Assembly (NCBI RefSeq): GCF_018613235.1
Contig: NZ_JAGGQP010000011.1
Span: 1 to 64,000 of the forward strand
Direction of reading: 5' to 3'
From: Bacillus sp. ISL-41
GTDB lineage: Bacteria > Bacillota > Bacilli > Bacillales > Cytobacillaceae
Length of the DNA stretch: 64,000 bases
Shown: positions 49,467-58,189 of the stretch, in pieces
How positions within the stretch are numbered: the stretch's first letter is position 1
How the letters are laid out: every line of letters starts with the position of its first letter
Program-made: the position numbers and the translations under genes
The notes under the pieces: model-generated
Told to the model about the DNA's origin: nothing
The model's database searches: none
What the model saw: only the letters and a program-made list of their open reading frames with translations

Positions 49467-50866
49467 TCTCATTTTCAGACAGCCTGTTTAAAAAACTCTG
49501 GCTGACAGTCACCGCTACAATCCTGGTGACCGTATTGTATTCCTTTTTTTTATCCTATCTATTTTATGAAAAGCTCTATGTCGACATAGTTGAAGAGTCA
49601 CTTATAGAAGAAGGGAACCGCCTTGCCAGCGACTATACAGGGGGTCCATTGACCGATGAAATGAGGCAGCGAGTTGATTGGTATAATGAAAAATCAGAAT
49701 CTGAGGTTTTCCTTGTCAGTAATCCAAAAGAGTTAAGCGCCTGCCTTCCTTATTCTATTGATTATGAAACATTGATTGGGGAGGAAGACCGTGAACTGCT
49801 TTTAAAAGGTGAACCAGTCATGAAATCAGGTTTTGAAGAGAGGTTTGGCAGGAAAATCCTTGCTGTGGCAATACCACTCCTTGATCATAACCGTCTCGAA
49901 GGAATTATATATTTATATGTTCCCCTTGCTAAGATATCTGAGTTAACCGTTGATTTCTCCTTTTTATGGCTTATAGGTGGAGTATTATTCATTATCATTG
50001 CAGCATTCCTGGGGTTTAAAATGCTTCACAGGCTTACCAGGCCTCTTGCTGCCATGAAGGAGGCAGCCGAAAGAGTATCTGGAGGCGATTACTCTGCGCG
50101 TGTTAACATCAAGTCCGATGATGAAATTGGTCAGCTTGCTAAAGCCTTCAATCATATGTCTGAGTCTGTTCAGAAAGAGGATGAGAAAAAGAGGGAATTC
50201 CTCGCCGATGTATCTCATGAACTGAGGACTCCAATCAGCTATATAAAGGGATATAGCGAAGCACTTGAAACAGGGATGATAAAAGAAAATGATGAAAAAA
50301 GTAAATATTTAAAGCTTATTAACAGAGAATCTGGCAGGATGGTAAAGCTTGTTGAGGATCTTCTCGATTTATCAAGACTGGATGCGGATGAATATCGTTT
50401 ACTTAAAAATCCTTTTCCGCTGGCACAGCTCATTGAGGATTTTATTATCAAATATGGGCCAGCCTTAAAAGAAAAGAATATCAGCTTAACACTTGAACTT
50501 GATCCAGATATCATCATAAACGGAGATGAGGGGAGACTTGAACAGATCTTCCAGAATATCATCGATAATTCGATTCGCTATACAGAGAGTGGCGGAACGA
50601 TTTCTGTCATACTATCCAAGCATTCCTATGGATGTAAAGTTGAAATAAAAGACACCGGAATTGGAATCCCAGAAGAAGATGTCAACAAGCTAACTGAACG
50701 CTTTTATAGAGTGAATAAGGCGAGGTCAAGGGCCGATGGCGGTACAGGACTTGGTCTGGCGATTGTTGATAAATTAGTGAAGCTGCATGATGGTAAAATG
50801 GAAATAGCAAGTGAGCTAGGACAAGGAACAACCATCAGGCTTTATTTTCCCGCCGTGGAATTATAA
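49463..50866 (+). CDS. membrane sensor histidine kinase
   Basis: A 467-residue kinase. Two membrane helices (about residues 12-32 and 167-187) enclose an extracellular sensor of about 130 residues. HAMP follows, then the phosphorylated His in FLADVSHELRTPISYIKGYS, the N box IIDNSIRYTESGG, G1 DTGIGIPEED and G2 GGTGLGLAI. It phosphorylates the regulator upstream. The signal is unknown. Confidence 0.95.
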   Translation: MISFSDSLFKKLWLTVTATILVTVLYSFFLSYLFYEKLYVDIVEESLIEEGNRLASDYTGGPLTDEMRQRVDWYNEKSESEVFLVSNPKELSACLPYSIDYETLIGEEDRELLLKGEPVMKSGFEERFGRKILAVAIPLLDHNRLEGIIYLYVPLAKISELTVDFSFLWLIGGVLFIIIAAFLGFKMLHRLTRPLAAMKEAAERVSGGDYSARVNIKSDDEIGQLAKAFNHMSESVQKEDEKKREFLADVSHELRTPISYIKGYSEALETGMIKENDEKSKYLKLINRESGRMVKLVEDLLDLSRLDADEYRLLKNPFPLAQLIEDFIIKYGPALKEKNISLTLELDPDIIINGDEGRLEQIFQNIIDNSIRYTESGGTISVILSKHSYGCKVEIKDTGIGIPEEDVNKLTERFYRVNKARSRADGGTGLGLAIVDKLVKLHDGKMEIASELGQGTTIRLYFPAVEL

Positions 50867-50975
50867 AATTTAAGACTTCATTTCTGTTTTCTAAATGATT
50901 GTAAATGCAGTTAGCTCGATCTTTCGACTTGGAAATTAAGGTTATACAACATTATTATTTTAAGGGGTTTATTGA

Positions 50976-51449
50976 ATGAAACGATTTTTGCTTATATTAA
51001 TGACAGTATTGATCGGATTGTCAGCGACAGCTTGTGCCCAACAGGAAGTAGAAGAAGAACCGCAATTTCTGGATGTTCAGCTTAAAGCAAATCCGGAAAA
51101 GGCTCAATTAAATGAAGAAGTTACTTTCGAGGCTAAGGTTACTTATGGTACAGAAGAAGTAGAGGATGCCGACGAGGTGAAATTTGAAATATGGCGTTCA
51201 CAGGCAGAGGAGCATGAAAAGATAGTAGTGGAACACGATGAAAGCGGAATTTATCGCTTGAAGAAAGCCTTCAGTGAAGAAGGGACCTATTATATTATTG
51301 CTCATGTAACAGCGCGGAGTATGCATAACATGCCAAAGATTGAATTTGTAGTCGGCAGTCCAAGTGAGCCAGAGGGAAATGGGGAATCCACTGAAATGGA
51401 AGATATGGATGAACAAGATACAGATGCTCATGAAGAGAGTGGACATTAA
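50976..51449 (+). CDS. YtkA/FixH-like lipoprotein
   Basis: A 157-residue lipoprotein: KRFLLILMTVLIGLSATACA with lipobox TAC. Beta-sandwich body (DVQLKANPEKAQLNEEVTFE, then YRLKKAFSEEGTYYIIAHVT and ARSMHNMPKIEFVV) of YtkA type, and an acidic His-containing tail (DTDAHEESGH). YtkA-like domains occur in copper delivery to oxidases. It follows the kinase by 109 bases and may be its target gene. Closed by a terminator. Confidence 0.82.
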   Translation: MKRFLLILMTVLIGLSATACAQQEVEEEPQFLDVQLKANPEKAQLNEEVTFEAKVTYGTEEVEDADEVKFEIWRSQAEEHEKIVVEHDESGIYRLKKAFSEEGTYYIIAHVTARSMHNMPKIEFVVGSPSEPEGNGESTEMEDMDEQDTDAHEESGH

Positions 51450-51452
51450 AGG

Positions 51453-51476
51453 AAAGCGGCGATTGCCGCTTTTTTT
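51453..51476 (+). terminator. terminator of the YtkA-like gene
   Basis: AAAGCGGC, GATT and GCCGCTTTTTTT. Confidence 0.9.
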
Positions 51477-51864
51477 CATGTCATTGCCTTCACATGCTAA
51501 TTGAGGTAAAAACTCAGAACGGGATCATGTCATGTAACATACTTTAATGATTGTCATATTAACGAAAAAAATGTCATGAACCATCACTGTTACAAAAACT
51601 GTCAATCCTTTTATTTTTCCTATTTGTGGTTCTGATGGTATTTATGAAAATGATTAGGAAAATACTGCAATTAAAAGAATATATGCAAATTATCATTGAA
51701 AGCCTTTGTATTCCTGGTTTTTTGAACTTAGGTAAAACATCCTGCGGAAATATTATTAAAAGAATAATAGTTTTCCCGTTTTATTCCAGGTTTATTACAA
51801 AAAAACCATGATATGATTAGTTTGCAAGAGAGAGACAAACTAAAATTTCGGGAGGAATTCGGGA
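51477..51864. other. gene-free stretch
   Basis: About 390 AT-rich bases. An open frame at 51626-51811 lacks a ribosome binding site and protein-like composition. The last 60 bases carry the ribosome binding site of the CAP gene. Confidence 0.4.
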
Positions 51865-52599
51865 ATGAAAAAGAAAATGATTCTTACAGCTTTTGCAGCT
51901 GCAGCATTATTCGCAGCAAATCCAGCTATGGATAAAGCAGATGCATCTACTATACAGTCAAAAGTTTACTATTATCAGAGTGGTAACTTAAGTAATGAAC
52001 AAATCAATTCTATTTTACAAAAGTATTTTAAGAACTATCAATTCTCTTGGAAACAGGCTCAGCAAGCTAAACCTAACGTCCAGGAGCCTGTAAAAACTCC
52101 TGCGCCAACAAATGTACAAGAGCCTGTAAAAGCACCAGCACCAGCACCAGCACCAGCACCAGCACAGGAGCCAGCTAAAGCGCCTGCTCAAGAACCAGCT
52201 GCAGCACCGGTATCTTCAGCTGTTAGTGCTTACGAGCAAAAAGTGGTAGAGTTGACAAATCAAGAGAGAGCCAAGAATGGATTAAAGCCACTTGCGCTTG
52301 ATACTGAGCTTAGCAAAGTAGCGAGGGAAAAATCCCGCGATATGCAGAACAAAGGCTATTTCAGCCACACTAGCCCAACTTATGGTTCACCTTTCGATAT
52401 GATGAAGAAGTTTGGAATCTCATACCGTTCGGCTGGTGAAAATATTGCAATGGGTCAGCGTACTCCAGAGGAAGTAGTAAATGCGTGGATGAACAGTTCA
52501 GGTCACCGTGCGAATATCCTAAACTCTAGCTATACACACATTGGCGTTGGCCATATAGCAACAGGCAACTATTGGACACAAATGTTCATTGGGAAATAA
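51865..52599 (+). CDS. secreted CAP-domain (YkwD-like) protein
   Basis: A 244-residue secreted protein: signal peptide KKKMILTAFAAAALFAANPA, then a linker with Pro/Ala repeats (APAPAPAPAQ) and a C-terminal CAP/SCP domain (VVELTNQERAKNGLKPLAL, AGENIAMGQRTPEEVVNAWM, GHRANILNSSYTHIGVGH). CAP proteins in bacilli are secreted, some in the spore coat (YkwD, SafA partner families); catalytic function is unknown. Site GGGAGGAATTC precedes ATG. Confidence 0.92.
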   Translation: MKKKMILTAFAAAALFAANPAMDKADASTIQSKVYYYQSGNLSNEQINSILQKYFKNYQFSWKQAQQAKPNVQEPVKTPAPTNVQEPVKAPAPAPAPAPAQEPAKAPAQEPAAAPVSSAVSAYEQKVVELTNQERAKNGLKPLALDTELSKVAREKSRDMQNKGYFSHTSPTYGSPFDMMKKFGISYRSAGENIAMGQRTPEEVVNAWMNSSGHRANILNSSYTHIGVGHIATGNYWTQMFIGK

Positions 52600-52606
52600 G
52601 AAATGA

Positions 52607-52634
52607 AAAGAGCAGCCATCAGGCTGTTCTTTTT
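52607..52634. terminator. convergent terminator
   Basis: AAAAGAGCAGCC pairs with GGCTGTTCTTTT around ATCA. It serves the CAP gene and, on the minus strand, the Hsp20-like gene. Confidence 0.85.
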
Positions 52635-52639
52635 TGAGT

Positions 52640-53113
52640 TCATTTGGATATGTCGATTTCCGCAAATTGCAGATCGACCATTTTTTGAAGCCTTAATTCC
52701 AGTATACCATCCCGGTAGTTTGCTGCTGCTCCCTTACGCTTGACGGTTGCTGGCAAAACTAGTGTGTGTTTATCGGATAGATCAGGAATGTGTTCAATGA
52801 TTACCTGGTTCGAGGTATAGAACAGTTTCATTTGTTTTAGCAGAGCTTCATCTTTTAGCGGGATCCTTACAAAAACAAAATCATGAGTTTCAAACATTTC
52901 CGCTTTTAATCCGGTGTTCGGTTTGACTGGCTCCGATGAATTTTGCTGCTGCATTCCTTTGAGCCATTCTTCCGGCTTTAACATTCCTTGCATATTTGGC
53001 TGAAGCATTTTGCCCATCATTTGCTGGACATAATTTTCGATTTCATCTGGTTTCATTTCCAAAAACTTTTTCTGTGTATTTCGGTCAAACGGCAATAGAT
53101 TCCAAGGAAACAA
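52640..53113 (-). CDS. Hsp20-like (GerT/CotP type) protein
   Basis: A 157-residue protein starting at TTG after AAAGGCGGG. The N-terminal helices (PFDRNTQKKFLEMKPDEIEN) are followed by an alpha-crystallin-like beta domain (AEMFETHDFVFVRIPLKDEA, then YRDGILELRLQK). The lack of the usual I-x-I tail fits the spore germination protein GerT type rather than a cytosolic small heat-shock protein. Convergent with the CAP gene. Confidence 0.65.
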   Translation of the reverse strand: MFPWNLLPFDRNTQKKFLEMKPDEIENYVQQMMGKMLQPNMQGMLKPEEWLKGMQQQNSSEPVKPNTGLKAEMFETHDFVFVRIPLKDEALLKQMKLFYTSNQVIIEHIPDLSDKHTLVLPATVKRKGAAANYRDGILELRLQKMVDLQFAEIDISK

Positions 53114-53276
53114 TTATATCCCGCCTTTCCAGCAGACCATCTTCGATATGAATAGTATATGCAGGCACCGGCCCAGCGGTTAAAGCGGAATTGTGGTATA
53201 AAGGTTAAAAGTTGCAAAACAGCTGGCTTCTTTTTAGTATAGGGATAAGTAATCTAAGAAGATGAGGGGTACCGTT

Positions 53277-54056
53277 GTGAAAAATAAAACTGCTTTGATT
53301 ACCGGAGGTGCCACCGGTTTAGGAAGGCGAACAGCACTTCAGCTTGCTGCCGAAGGAATAAACATAATCATTAATTATCGTAACAGTAAGACAGAGGCTG
53401 AACAGCTTGCTGAAGAATTATCGGATCGGTTCAACACAAAGAATCTTTGTGTTCAGGGAGATATCACAAACTATGATGACTGTAAGCAAATTGTTTCTCA
53501 GGCCTTGAAGGAATTCACTGCGGTTGATATAGTCGTTCATAATGCAGGCCCATATATTTCGGAGAGGAAAAAGATGGCTGATTATCAGGTCGATGAATGG
53601 ACGTACTTGATTAATGGCAATCTGAATGCAGTTTTCTATTTATCTAATTTGCTCATACCATCGATGAGGGAACGGAAGTGGGGAAGAATCATTACAGTTG
53701 GTTTCGACAGAGTCGAATCTGCTCCCGGGTGGATTTACAGGTCTGCTTTCGCGGCAGCAAAGTCAGGATTGGCTTCTTTGACAAAGACACTTGCAATGGA
53801 AGAAGCGGAAAACGGGATTACAGCAAATATGGTCTGTCCCGGTGACATAACAGGTGAGTGGAAAGAAAGAGCAATCAATGAATCATTAGATTCAATGGAC
53901 CCTTCAGTACCGGTAGGCAGACCGGGTACCGGGGAAGATATATCAAGAGTTATAAGCTTCCTTGCGAATGATGATTCAAGTTTCATTACCGGCAGTATCA
54001 TCCCTATTACAGGTGGAAAAGATGTGCTTGGAAAAGCTTTTCGTGAAATTCTATAG
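53277..54056 (+). CDS. SDR-family oxidoreductase, catalytic Tyr replaced
   Basis: About 259 residues from the GTG eight bases after GAGGGG. A Rossmann fold with the SDR dinucleotide signature TGGATGLGRRTALQLA and NAG box (VVHNAGPYIS). The active-site motif, usually Y-x3-K, reads SAFAAAKSGLASL, with Phe at the Tyr position, and the upstream Ser loop is GFDRV. So the usual reductase chemistry may be lost or altered, although the protein is full-length. FabG-like by length. Transcribed alone. Confidence 0.78.
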   Translation: MKNKTALITGGATGLGRRTALQLAAEGINIIINYRNSKTEAEQLAEELSDRFNTKNLCVQGDITNYDDCKQIVSQALKEFTAVDIVVHNAGPYISERKKMADYQVDEWTYLINGNLNAVFYLSNLLIPSMRERKWGRIITVGFDRVESAPGWIYRSAFAAAKSGLASLTKTLAMEEAENGITANMVCPGDITGEWKERAINESLDSMDPSVPVGRPGTGEDISRVISFLANDDSSFITGSIIPITGGKDVLGKAFREIL

Positions 54057-54067
54057 AATGAGCTGCA

Positions 54068-54090
54068 AAAACGCCAGTTGGCGTTTTTTT
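54068..54090 (+). terminator. terminator of the SDR gene
   Basis: AAAACGCCAGTTGGCGTTTT followed by TTT. Confidence 0.85.
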
Positions 54091-54252
54091 ATTTCTCTTT
54101 TTGAGAAAGGCTGGTTATCTGCTGAACGTTAATGAAAAAACTGATTGAATAACATGAAACAGGATGGGAAAACTACTAGCAATTAGCAATCTTTTTGAAT
54201 CGAATTATCTAATTATTATTAGTATTTAGTTTAATTGAGCGGGGTGGTTAAA

Positions 54253-54417
54253 ATGGGAATAGGGTTTAATATGAATAGGATCAACCCAAATCAGACGCAG
54301 GTTTTCTTTGAGGATGGACGGTATGAAACATTGACAGATGCCGAACTTGAATTATTCCTGTCTGAAGCTTCCTTATCGGAACGGGAAGAAGCAACAGGGC
54401 AGGATCTGCTGAATTAG
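54253..54417 (+). CDS. hypothetical small protein, 54 aa
   Basis: Starts at ATG after GGGGTGGTTAAA. Acidic, soluble: GIGFNMNRINPNQTQVFFED, then ETLTDAELELFLSEASLSER. Not recognised. Followed by its own terminator. Confidence 0.55.
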   Translation: MGIGFNMNRINPNQTQVFFEDGRYETLTDAELELFLSEASLSEREEATGQDLLN

Positions 54418-54449
54418 AAAACGCCCTGTTCATTTTTCAGGACGTTTTT
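54418..54449. terminator. imperfect terminator
   Basis: AAAACGCCCTG pairs imperfectly with CAGGACGTTTT around TTCATTTTT. Confidence 0.6.
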
Positions 54450-54462
54450 ATATGGTATTAAA

Positions 54463-55023
54463 TTATGCCTCCAGTAATTGGGCAGCCCCATCTTCCTGGA
54501 AACTAGACCTTTTCAGGTACAAAGTATATTGGTCTTTTGGGATTTCATACAAATCATAAATCTCTTCATTAGCATTTAGCTGATCATAAATGTGCTTGCG
54601 TGTTTCGTTCGCTTTTACCACATAAGGCAATTTCTCAGCTGCTCTGATGGAACGGATATTCACTTTCCTGATACGCATAAAGATAGTTTCAATCCCTAGT
54701 TCGTAGAATAATTCCTGGAAGAAAGCATCCTTGGCCAATGTATTATACCCTTTTCCATGGAATGGTTTCCCGAGCCATGTGCCTAAGAATCCGGCTCCTT
54801 CCTGGATATCAAAAAGATTGATCGTGCCGATAGGATCTCCCCACTCATCAAGGATGGTACGGGAAATCAGTTCTCCTTGCTCTTCGGCTTCAATTGTTTG
54901 CTTCGTGACAAATACAAATTCTTCATATGAATGTGCCTTCTGGCGTACAAAAGGGAAGACCTCCGGATGCGCCATCAGCTCAAATAATTCATGGCAATCA
55001 TGCAGATCGCGTTTCTTGAGCAT
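54463..55023 (-). CDS. GNAT-family N-acetyltransferase
   Basis: A 186-residue protein. The start at 55023 follows GGAGGGATACAA; the ATG 15 bases upstream overlaps the site and is not used. Acetyltransferase pattern: LFELMAHPEVFPFVRQ, GTINLFDIQEGAGFLGTWLG, the pyrophosphate loop GKGYNTLAKDAF and the late IRKVNIRSIRAAEKL. Closest in style to ribosomal-protein or amino-acid acetyltransferases (RimJ-like). The 5' leader holds an unusual structured RNA (55084-55172). Confidence 0.85.
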   Translation of the reverse strand: MLKKRDLHDCHELFELMAHPEVFPFVRQKAHSYEEFVFVTKQTIEAEEQGELISRTILDEWGDPIGTINLFDIQEGAGFLGTWLGKPFHGKGYNTLAKDAFFQELFYELGIETIFMRIRKVNIRSIRAAEKLPYVVKANETRKHIYDQLNANEEIYDLYEIPKDQYTLYLKRSSFQEDGAAQLLEA

Positions 55024-55083
55024 TTTGTATCCCTCCACTCAGGGCAGTCCTATCCCGTGCGAATGTAACTACACGGCCACCCT

Positions 55084-55172
55084 CGAAATTTTTTGTAAGT
55101 TGCTAAAAAATTTCGGGGTGGGAATCGAACCCACTAGAACCAGGATACTGGTGGCGCACCATTTGCCTTCCC
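55084..55172 (-). ncRNA. tRNA-like structured RNA upstream of the GNAT gene
   Basis: Read on the minus strand: GGTGCGCCACC, a stem-loop ACCAG-TATC-CTGGT, then a canonical T-arm GTGGG-TTCGATT-CCCAC (55134-55118), then CGAAATTTTTT pairing with AAAAAATTTCG (55115-55084, 11 bp). No tRNA acceptor, D-arm or anticodon loop of normal size is found, so it is not a working tRNA. It may be a pseudo-tRNA or a leader element for the downstream acetyltransferase gene. I cannot assign an Rfam family. Confidence 0.5.
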
Positions 55173-55297
55173 TAATCACTTTGCTTTATTAAATTTTATT
55201 TCCAAAGAGTATAATACAGGATATTTTCAAAAAAGAAAATAGTTTTTTCGCCCTTTTTTTCTGTGTTTTTTTGGCAAGAATCTACACCGAATTTCGA

Positions 55298-56422
55298 CTA
55301 ATTTTGATAAACAATCTTGCCATTGACCATTGTCCATATTGGCTTTGCGCTAAAGTGGAATGGATGTTGATTCCAAAGGACCAGATCAGCATCTTTCCCA
55401 GGCTCGATACTGCCGACACGGTCATCGACCCGAAGGTTCCTTGCTGGCAAAATTGTAATTCCCTCGAGTGCTTTTTGTTCAGATAATCCTTCCCTGACCG
55501 CAATGGATGCACAAAGATTTAAGTACTGGATCGGGGTGTAAGGGTGATCAGTCGTGACAGATACTTCAACACCATGGTCAGTCAATTCCTGATAGGTTTT
55601 CCAGCTCTTATTCTTAAGTTCCACCTTAGAGCGGCGAGTGAGTGTTGGACCTACCGAAACTTTCAAATTAAGGCCTGCCAGCTCTTCTGCAATCAAGTGG
55701 CCTTCCGTGCAATGCTCGATTCGCAAATCCAGATTGAATTCATCCGCAAACCTGATCGCAGACATGATATCATCTGCACGATGGGCATGGATCCTAACAG
55801 GTATTTCCCTGTTCAATGCTTTAATGATCGGCTTAATCCTCAAGGAATCAGGATTATCAGCATTCATCGCCTCGTAAAAAGCTTCCCTAAGCATCCCCAT
55901 GATTCCCATTCGTGTGATGGAATCTTTATTCCCCATACTATGGATTCGTTTTGGGTTCTCACCTAGAGCAATTTTAAGTCCTGCTGTTTCCTGAATGATC
56001 ATATTCTTAATGTTTTTCCCAGCCGTTTTAATGACAGATGTCGTTCCTCCGATTACATTGGCACTCCCTGGCATAACATGTGCAGTGGTAATACCATATT
56101 TAAGGGCATCGCCAAATGCAGGGTCGAGCGGGTAAACACCGTCAATCGCCCGAACATGGGGACTCATCGGTTCAATCGTTTCGTTGGCATCATTTCCGGC
56201 CCAGCCTGTACCTTCATCATAAAGGCCAAGATGGGTATGGACATCGATGAAGCCTGGCAGCAAAAAATTTTTACTGCAATCAATAAGCTCATCTCCAGGC
56301 TCGATCGCAATATCAGTTTCGATTTTGCTTATTATTCCATCCTCTATTAGCACATCACAATTTGAGCTTGGCTCAGAGGTGATTGGCATTACATTTGCAT
56401 TCTTAAGTAGTATCCTGTTCAT
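55298..56422 (-). CDS. amidohydrolase (imidazolonepropionase-like)
   Basis: A 374-residue metal-dependent hydrolase. The start at 56422 follows AGGATGG; 16 more residues upstream are not supported. Zinc site PGFIDVHTHLG, ITTAHVMPGSANVIGG, HAHRADD (His), IEHCTEGH and TTDHPYTP; C-terminal beta-sandwich with GSIEPGKDADLVLWN. This is the composite-domain amidohydrolase layout typical of imidazolonepropionase-like and dihydropyrimidinase-like enzymes. The substrate cannot be read. It is not beside hut genes. Confidence 0.88.
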   Translation of the reverse strand: MNRILLKNANVMPITSEPSSNCDVLIEDGIISKIETDIAIEPGDELIDCSKNFLLPGFIDVHTHLGLYDEGTGWAGNDANETIEPMSPHVRAIDGVYPLDPAFGDALKYGITTAHVMPGSANVIGGTTSVIKTAGKNIKNMIIQETAGLKIALGENPKRIHSMGNKDSITRMGIMGMLREAFYEAMNADNPDSLRIKPIIKALNREIPVRIHAHRADDIMSAIRFADEFNLDLRIEHCTEGHLIAEELAGLNLKVSVGPTLTRRSKVELKNKSWKTYQELTDHGVEVSVTTDHPYTPIQYLNLCASIAVREGLSEQKALEGITILPARNLRVDDRVGSIEPGKDADLVLWNQHPFHFSAKPIWTMVNGKIVYQN

Positions 56423-56584
56423 TTTCCATCCTATCCCGAAATTATTTTTTTGCACAATGGCTTGAATCAAGGGTTTATAAAGTACCCATTAATTTTCATT
56501 ATAAAGAAAAAGTGCGCCAATAATGAAACTTTTTTACACCTTCTCCGTAAATTTAACTATAAGAGTATTGGAGGGAGAAAGACA

Positions 56585-56905
56585 ATGCCGAAAAATGATG
56601 AAAGACTTATTGCAGCAGGCATTTATGTTATTAGCTTTTTTACTGCATTTCTTGGGCCGCTGATTATCTGGCTGATAAAAAAGGATGAATCGAGCTATAT
56701 TGATTACCATGGAAGGGAATATATGAACTTCTTTATTTCTTATACTATTTATGGGATCGTTAGCGGAATACTTGTCATCCTGTTGGTTGGGATCTTCATG
56801 TTATGGGTCATCGGGATTTTAGCCATGGTATTCACCATAGTAGGTGCAATAAAAGCGTATGAAGGACAGGAATATCGAATTCCATTCATTTTCAGGATTC
56901 TTTAA
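56585..56905 (+). CDS. DUF4870-type membrane protein
   Basis: A 106-residue protein from the ATG after TTGGAGGGAGAAAGACA. Three membrane helices (AAGIYVISFFTAFLGPLIIW, FFISYTIYGIVSGILVILLV, FMLWVIGILAMVFTIVG) with a short D-Y-H-G-R-E-Y loop and a YRIPF end, as in DUF4870. Unknown function. Terminator follows at once. Confidence 0.78.
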   Translation: MPKNDERLIAAGIYVISFFTAFLGPLIIWLIKKDESSYIDYHGREYMNFFISYTIYGIVSGILVILLVGIFMLWVIGILAMVFTIVGAIKAYEGQEYRIPFIFRIL

Positions 56906-56916
56906 TATGGTTTTAT

Positions 56917-56950
56917 AAAAATGTCCGGCAGTTATTTGCCGGATTTTTTT
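56917..56950 (+). terminator. terminator of the DUF4870-like gene
   Basis: AAAATGTCCGGCA and its complement around GTTATT with eight Ts. Confidence 0.9.
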
Positions 56951-57021
56951 TGTATAGGTTTTTTTATATTTTAGATTTTGCTTTCCGAAAGCTTAATATA
57001 GAAATTTTTTTCGGAAATTTT

Positions 57022-57046
57022 TGAACGATTTTACCCTTCACCCGTC
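57022..57046 (+). promoter_or_regulatory. ECF-sigma-type promoter
   Basis: TGAACG (57022-57027), a 15-base spacer and CGTC (57043-57046), about 35 bases before the start of the small membrane gene. TGAAC/CGTC is the pair used by several Bacillus ECF sigma factors; together with the YxlEFG-like genes downstream it recalls the sigY operon of B. subtilis. No ECF sigma gene is in the window. Confidence 0.65.
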
Positions 57047-57080
57047 TTATGGGTGTAAAACAAATGAGGGGGTTATCAAA

Positions 57081-57281
57081 ATGGAATTATTGGCTGATTT
57101 AAATTGGGCTTTACTTGCACCTATAATCATCATTCAGGTAATTTTATTGATTGTTGCACTGGTTGATCTTATAAAGATAGAAAAAACGAATGGTCCTAAA
57201 TGGGTTTGGGCTATTGTCATATTAGTGGTTAACATCATCGGGCCTATCCTGTATTTCGTGATTGGAAGGAGAAATCAATAA
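57081..57281 (+). CDS. PLDc_N-domain membrane protein, YxlE-like
   Basis: A 66-residue protein from the ATG after GAGGGGGTTATCAAA. Two membrane helices (WALLAPIIIIQVILLIVALV and WVWAIVILVVNIIGPILYFV) with the short basic loop and RRNQ end of the PLDc_N family, like YxlE. It overlaps the ATPase start by one base (TAATG). First gene of a three-gene ABC cluster. Confidence 0.8.
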   Translation: MELLADLNWALLAPIIIIQVILLIVALVDLIKIEKTNGPKWVWAIVILVVNIIGPILYFVIGRRNQ

Positions 57282-58189
57282 TGCCCTTAGTCCGAGTTGA
57301 AAATTTGGAAAAGAGTTTTAAAGACTTACGGGTGATCAAGGGATTGAATTTCGAGCTCGAAAATGGTAAATGTGTAGCGTTAATTGGAGCAAATGGTGCA
57401 GGAAAAACGACCACTCTTAAAATGCTCTCCGGGCTCCTTGAGCCAAGCAAAGGGGTGATTTCTTTTGTGGGAGAAAAGCAGGGCGGTGACCATCGACGAT
57501 TGATTGGTTATCTTCCGCAACATCCTGTATTCCATGACTGGATGACGGCGAAAGAGTTTCTCGAGTATGTCGGGAAGCTATCAGGATTGAGTTCAAAGGA
57601 ATCGAAGGAACGGTCCGCTGAACTTCTCGAGCTTGTGGGCATTGCGGATGCAAAAAACAGGAGGATCGGCAAGTTTTCCGGTGGTATGAAGCAGCGGCTG
57701 GGGATTGCCCAGGCAATCATCCACAGGCCGAAGTTGATTATGCTGGATGAGCCAGTTTCCGCCCTGGATCCATTCGGAAGAAGAGAGGTCCTAGAACTGT
57801 TGGAGAAGCTAAAGAAGGAGGCGACTGTATTATTTTCCACCCATATTCTTAATGATGCGGAAGAAGTGTGTGAAAGCATTCTGTTCCTCCACAATGGTCA
57901 AATTATTGAATCTGGAACAATGGATGAATTCAGGGAGAAATACCACCAGTCGAAAATCGATCTTGTTTTCAGCCAGGATGCCACCAGATTTTTAAAACAT
58001 CTTTCAGAACATCCACAAATCGATTCCATCCAAATTGAAGTCAATAAAGCCAGTATTTACACTGAAGATATTGAAGCAGTCAAAGAGGTTATACTGGGCC
58101 AGGCAGCTAGAGAGAACTGGCCTCTCACGAAATATGAAATTGGTTCAATCAGTCTGGAAGATGTATTCATGAAGGTGGTGCAAAAATGA
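57281..58189 (+). CDS. ABC transporter ATP-binding protein, YxlF-like
   Basis: A 302-residue ATPase: Walker A GANGAGKTTTLKML, signature FSGGMKQRLGIAQA, Walker B KLIMLDEPVSALDP and the H-loop FSTHILNDAEEV. The C-terminal 80 residues form the accessory domain found in DrrA/NatA-type exporters. Its permease partner starts four bases before its end. The substrate is unknown; bacitracin-like or cell-envelope exporters are possible. Confidence 0.93.
   Translation: MPLVRVENLEKSFKDLRVIKGLNFELENGKCVALIGANGAGKTTTLKMLSGLLEPSKGVISFVGEKQGGDHRRLIGYLPQHPVFHDWMTAKEFLEYVGKLSGLSSKESKERSAELLELVGIADAKNRRIGKFSGGMKQRLGIAQAIIHRPKLIMLDEPVSALDPFGRREVLELLEKLKKEATVLFSTHILNDAEEVCESILFLHNGQIIESGTMDEFREKYHQSKIDLVFSQDATRFLKHLSEHPQIDSIQIEVNKASIYTEDIEAVKEVILGQAARENWPLTKYEIGSISLEDVFMKVVQK

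Noticed and set aside
51626-51811. A 61-codon frame in the gap before the CAP gene.
   Set aside because: No ribosome binding site and composition typical of AT-rich noncoding DNA.
55084-55172. A functional tRNA gene.
   Set aside because: T-arm present, but no normal acceptor, D-arm or seven-base anticodon loop.
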